Below are positions 7,215 to 8,123 of a stretch of 8,123 nt of DNA, piece by piece. How positions within the stretch are numbered: the stretch's first letter is position 1; every line of letters starts with the position of its first letter. Position numbers and translations under genes: made by a program. Below the pieces are notes generated by a model. That model was not told the DNA's origin and searched no databases. It saw only the letters and a program-made list of their open reading frames with translations. Origin of the DNA: Planctomycetaceae bacterium (GTDB taxonomy: Bacteria > Planctomycetota > Planctomycetia > Pirellulales > UBA1268); the NCBI GenBank assembly GCA_003509235.1, contig DONH01000292.1:1-8123 (forward strand), given 5' to 3'.

Positions 7215-7243
7215 AGTATAGTGGAACCGTCGTATGATGTGAG
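7215..7243 (-). promoter_or_regulatory. Candidate sigma-70-like promoter for DUF429/MerR-TPR
   Basis: Read on the minus strand, CTCACA (7238-7243) matches the -35 consensus at four of six and TATACT (7215-7220) matches the -10 at five of six, with an ideal 17-base spacer. A start point near 7208 would give a leader of about 33 bases to ATG 7175, or about 75 to the alternative Met15. It is the best-spaced promoter pair I found in the window. It could also drive the MerR-TPR gene by read-through. Confidence 0.4.
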
Positions 7244-7380
7244 TTATGCACGAACCGGTTGGTAGTACATGACTTCTTGCAACGATGTGAGAAGATGACG
7301 AAGCAGTACAAAGAAATTGTTACTGTAAGACGAAATGCACTGGAAACAACGCAACAGAATGATGTGGTCGTAACTGCGTA

Positions 7381-7412
7381 CCCAACGCTCCTAGGTCGTA
7401 TGTGTCGTTGGG
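7381..7412. repeat. 7-base inverted repeat across the stop codon of the repeat-protein gene
   Basis: CCCAACG (7381-7387) and CGTTGGG (7406-7412) are perfect complements separated by 18 bases, and the stop codon of the minus-strand gene (7391-7393) lies in the loop. The GC-rich stem could mark the 3' end of that transcript. No T-tract follows on the minus strand, so it is not a classical intrinsic terminator. Confidence 0.3.
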
Positions 7413-8123
7413 GTTGCTGGAATTGGCTGAAGTTTCAGTGACGTACCACCAGCTGGTGTCGGTTCTGCTGGCGTTGGGATTTTCTGGTCAATGTCTCCCG
7501 TCGGTCGTTTTGCTTGAATCGGCTTTCCCCCAGATGCAGAAGATCCAGCTTCTGGATTGACATGGTTCAATTCGGAATCCTTCCACCCCTCATTACTTGA
7601 GGGGGGCACATCAGTGGGTCTGTCACTGAAGGTCTTTATCGGGCCATTGCCTGGGACGGGCGCTTGAGTCGCTGGTGCCTGTGTAGCAGGAGCCAATGTG
7701 GGGGCTGTCGAGTTTGCTGGGGTCATTGGAGGAGTGGTAGCTGGAGGGAGAGCAGGTGCTGGTGCAACACCTGTCGCGATAGGGAGTGGGTTGCCACAGG
7801 GATCAAGAGGCACGCGTGTCACAACAGTACGAGGTTTGCGAACGACATATGAGTAAGGGACTTGCTTTGCGACGATGCGTGGTACTTGAGCAGTTCGTTG
7901 TTCAGCAACATACTTACACACCTGTACCGAAACCGGTTCTACGCGTTGTTCAGCAACATACTTAAGTACCTGAATAGGCACTTGTCGCACCTGTTCCTCA
8001 GCAACATATTTGCAAACCTGTACTGGAACCTTGTTCTCAACTCGTTCGACTACTTTTCGCACTGTCTGAACAGGCACCTGTCGAACCTGAACTTCTGGCA
8101 CCATTTTCATGGTTTGTACTGGA
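7391..8123 (-). CDS. Repeat protein with 16-residue VPVQ..KYVAEQ units and Pro-rich tail (5' end outside window)
   Basis: The frame stays open to the window edge: upstream of the ATG at 8110 it reads PVQT in frame, repeating the PVQT seen at 13-16. The true start, probably with a signal peptide, is therefore likely outside, and ATG 8110 is probably internal. Numbering from that Met, residues 12-75 are four exact 16-residue units (starts V12, V28, V44, V60) with the pattern VPVQVCKYVAEQ(R/Q)V, and a partial unit precedes them. A VPYSYVVRKPRTVVTRVP strand-like stretch and PCGNPLP follow. The rest (about 115 on) is low-complexity Pro/Ala/Thr, including APATQAPATQAP, ending in a Thr-rich tail. 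Alternating hydrophobic/polar residues suggest stacked beta structure. Cys33 and Cys65 recur at the same place in the unit. Such Val/Gln/Tyr repeat proteins are, as I recall, common in planctomycetes and presumed envelope-associated. No catalytic motif is seen. Confidence 0.8.
   Translation of the reverse strand, partial: PVQTMKMVPEVQVRQVPVQTVRKVVERVENKVPVQVCKYVAEEQVRQVPIQVLKYVAEQRVEPVSVQVCKYVAEQRTAQVPRIVAKQVPYSYVVRKPRTVVTRVPLDPCGNPLPIATGVAPAPALPPATTPPMTPANSTAPTLAPATQAPATQAPVPGNGPIKTFSDRPTDVPPSSNEGWKDSELNHVNPEAGSSASGGKPIQAKRPTGDIDQKIPTPAEPTPAGGTSLKLQPIPATPTTHTT
7886..8123 (-). repeat. Tandem 48-base coding repeats
   Basis: Four complete 48-base units (7886-8077) plus a partial unit up to the window edge encode the 16-residue repeats. 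Two neighbouring units share a stretch of 21 identical bases around the KYVAEQ-coding part, while others differ at several third positions. This points to a mix of older and more recent duplications. The array probably continues beyond 8123. Confidence 0.8.

Noticed and set aside
7253..7260. AACCGGTT palindrome as an operator or recombination site
   Set aside because: An 8-base palindrome is too short, and a similar ACCGGT core occurs inside the repeat-protein coding region near 7932, so it carries little weight.
7259..7441. A 60-codon plus-strand frame starting at TTG (or 48 codons from ATG 7295)
   Set aside because: Its last third is antisense to the end of the repeat-protein gene, there is no clear ribosome binding site, it covers the spacer only by chance length, and it has no recognisable motif.

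Overview
The window looks like a chromosomal segment of a planctomycete, probably a marine or aquatic member of the Pirellulales/Planctomycetales type. The main evidence is the adjacent pair of genes at 851-3667 and 3695-5134. They encode a PSCyt1-DUF1549-DUF1553 protein and a DUF1501 protein, a combination strongly expanded in Planctomycetes and their PVC relatives. The small secreted Tyr/Arg/Pro-rich proteins at the left edge and the 16-residue-repeat protein at the right edge fit the same group. Shine-Dalgarno signals are weak at several starts, and base composition looks balanced rather than GC-rich. I see no tRNA, rRNA, CRISPR array, insertion sequence or phage gene.

Layout. 1-105 (+): 3' end of a small protein whose start lies outside the window. 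156-551 (+): a 131-residue secreted protein with a clear signal peptide. 552-803: a gap with no convincing gene, containing an AT-rich candidate promoter region near 740-768. 804-842 (+): a possible 12-codon leader ORF with a strong ribosome binding site; its stop codon runs into the ribosome binding site of the next gene. 851-3667 (+): exported cytochrome c-like PSCyt1-DUF1549-DUF1553 protein with a GTG start. 3695-5134 (+): Tat-exported DUF1501 protein. 5138-6211 (-): MerR-type DNA-binding domain joined to four exact 34-residue TPR units, convergent with the DUF1501 gene and separated from it by 3 bases. 6264-7175 (-): DUF429 RNase H-fold protein. 7176-7390: a spacer with a candidate promoter for the DUF429 gene. 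7391-8123 (-): 3' part of an exported-looking protein with 16-residue repeats followed by a Pro/Ala/Thr-rich tail, cut by the window edge.

How they work together. The 851-5134 pair is almost certainly one operon (27-base gap, same strand). It probably encodes two partner proteins acting outside the cytoplasm, although the biochemical role of this family pair is not known. The DUF429 and MerR-TPR genes run the other way with a 52-base gap and may share a promoter. The MerR-TPR protein could regulate its own unit or the facing operon, but nothing in the sequence proves a target. The two edge loci look like separate envelope or secreted structural proteins. The most unusual items are the leader ORF nested against the cytochrome gene, the MerR-TPR fusion with a small palindrome just before its start, and the near-identical 48-base repeats in the edge gene.
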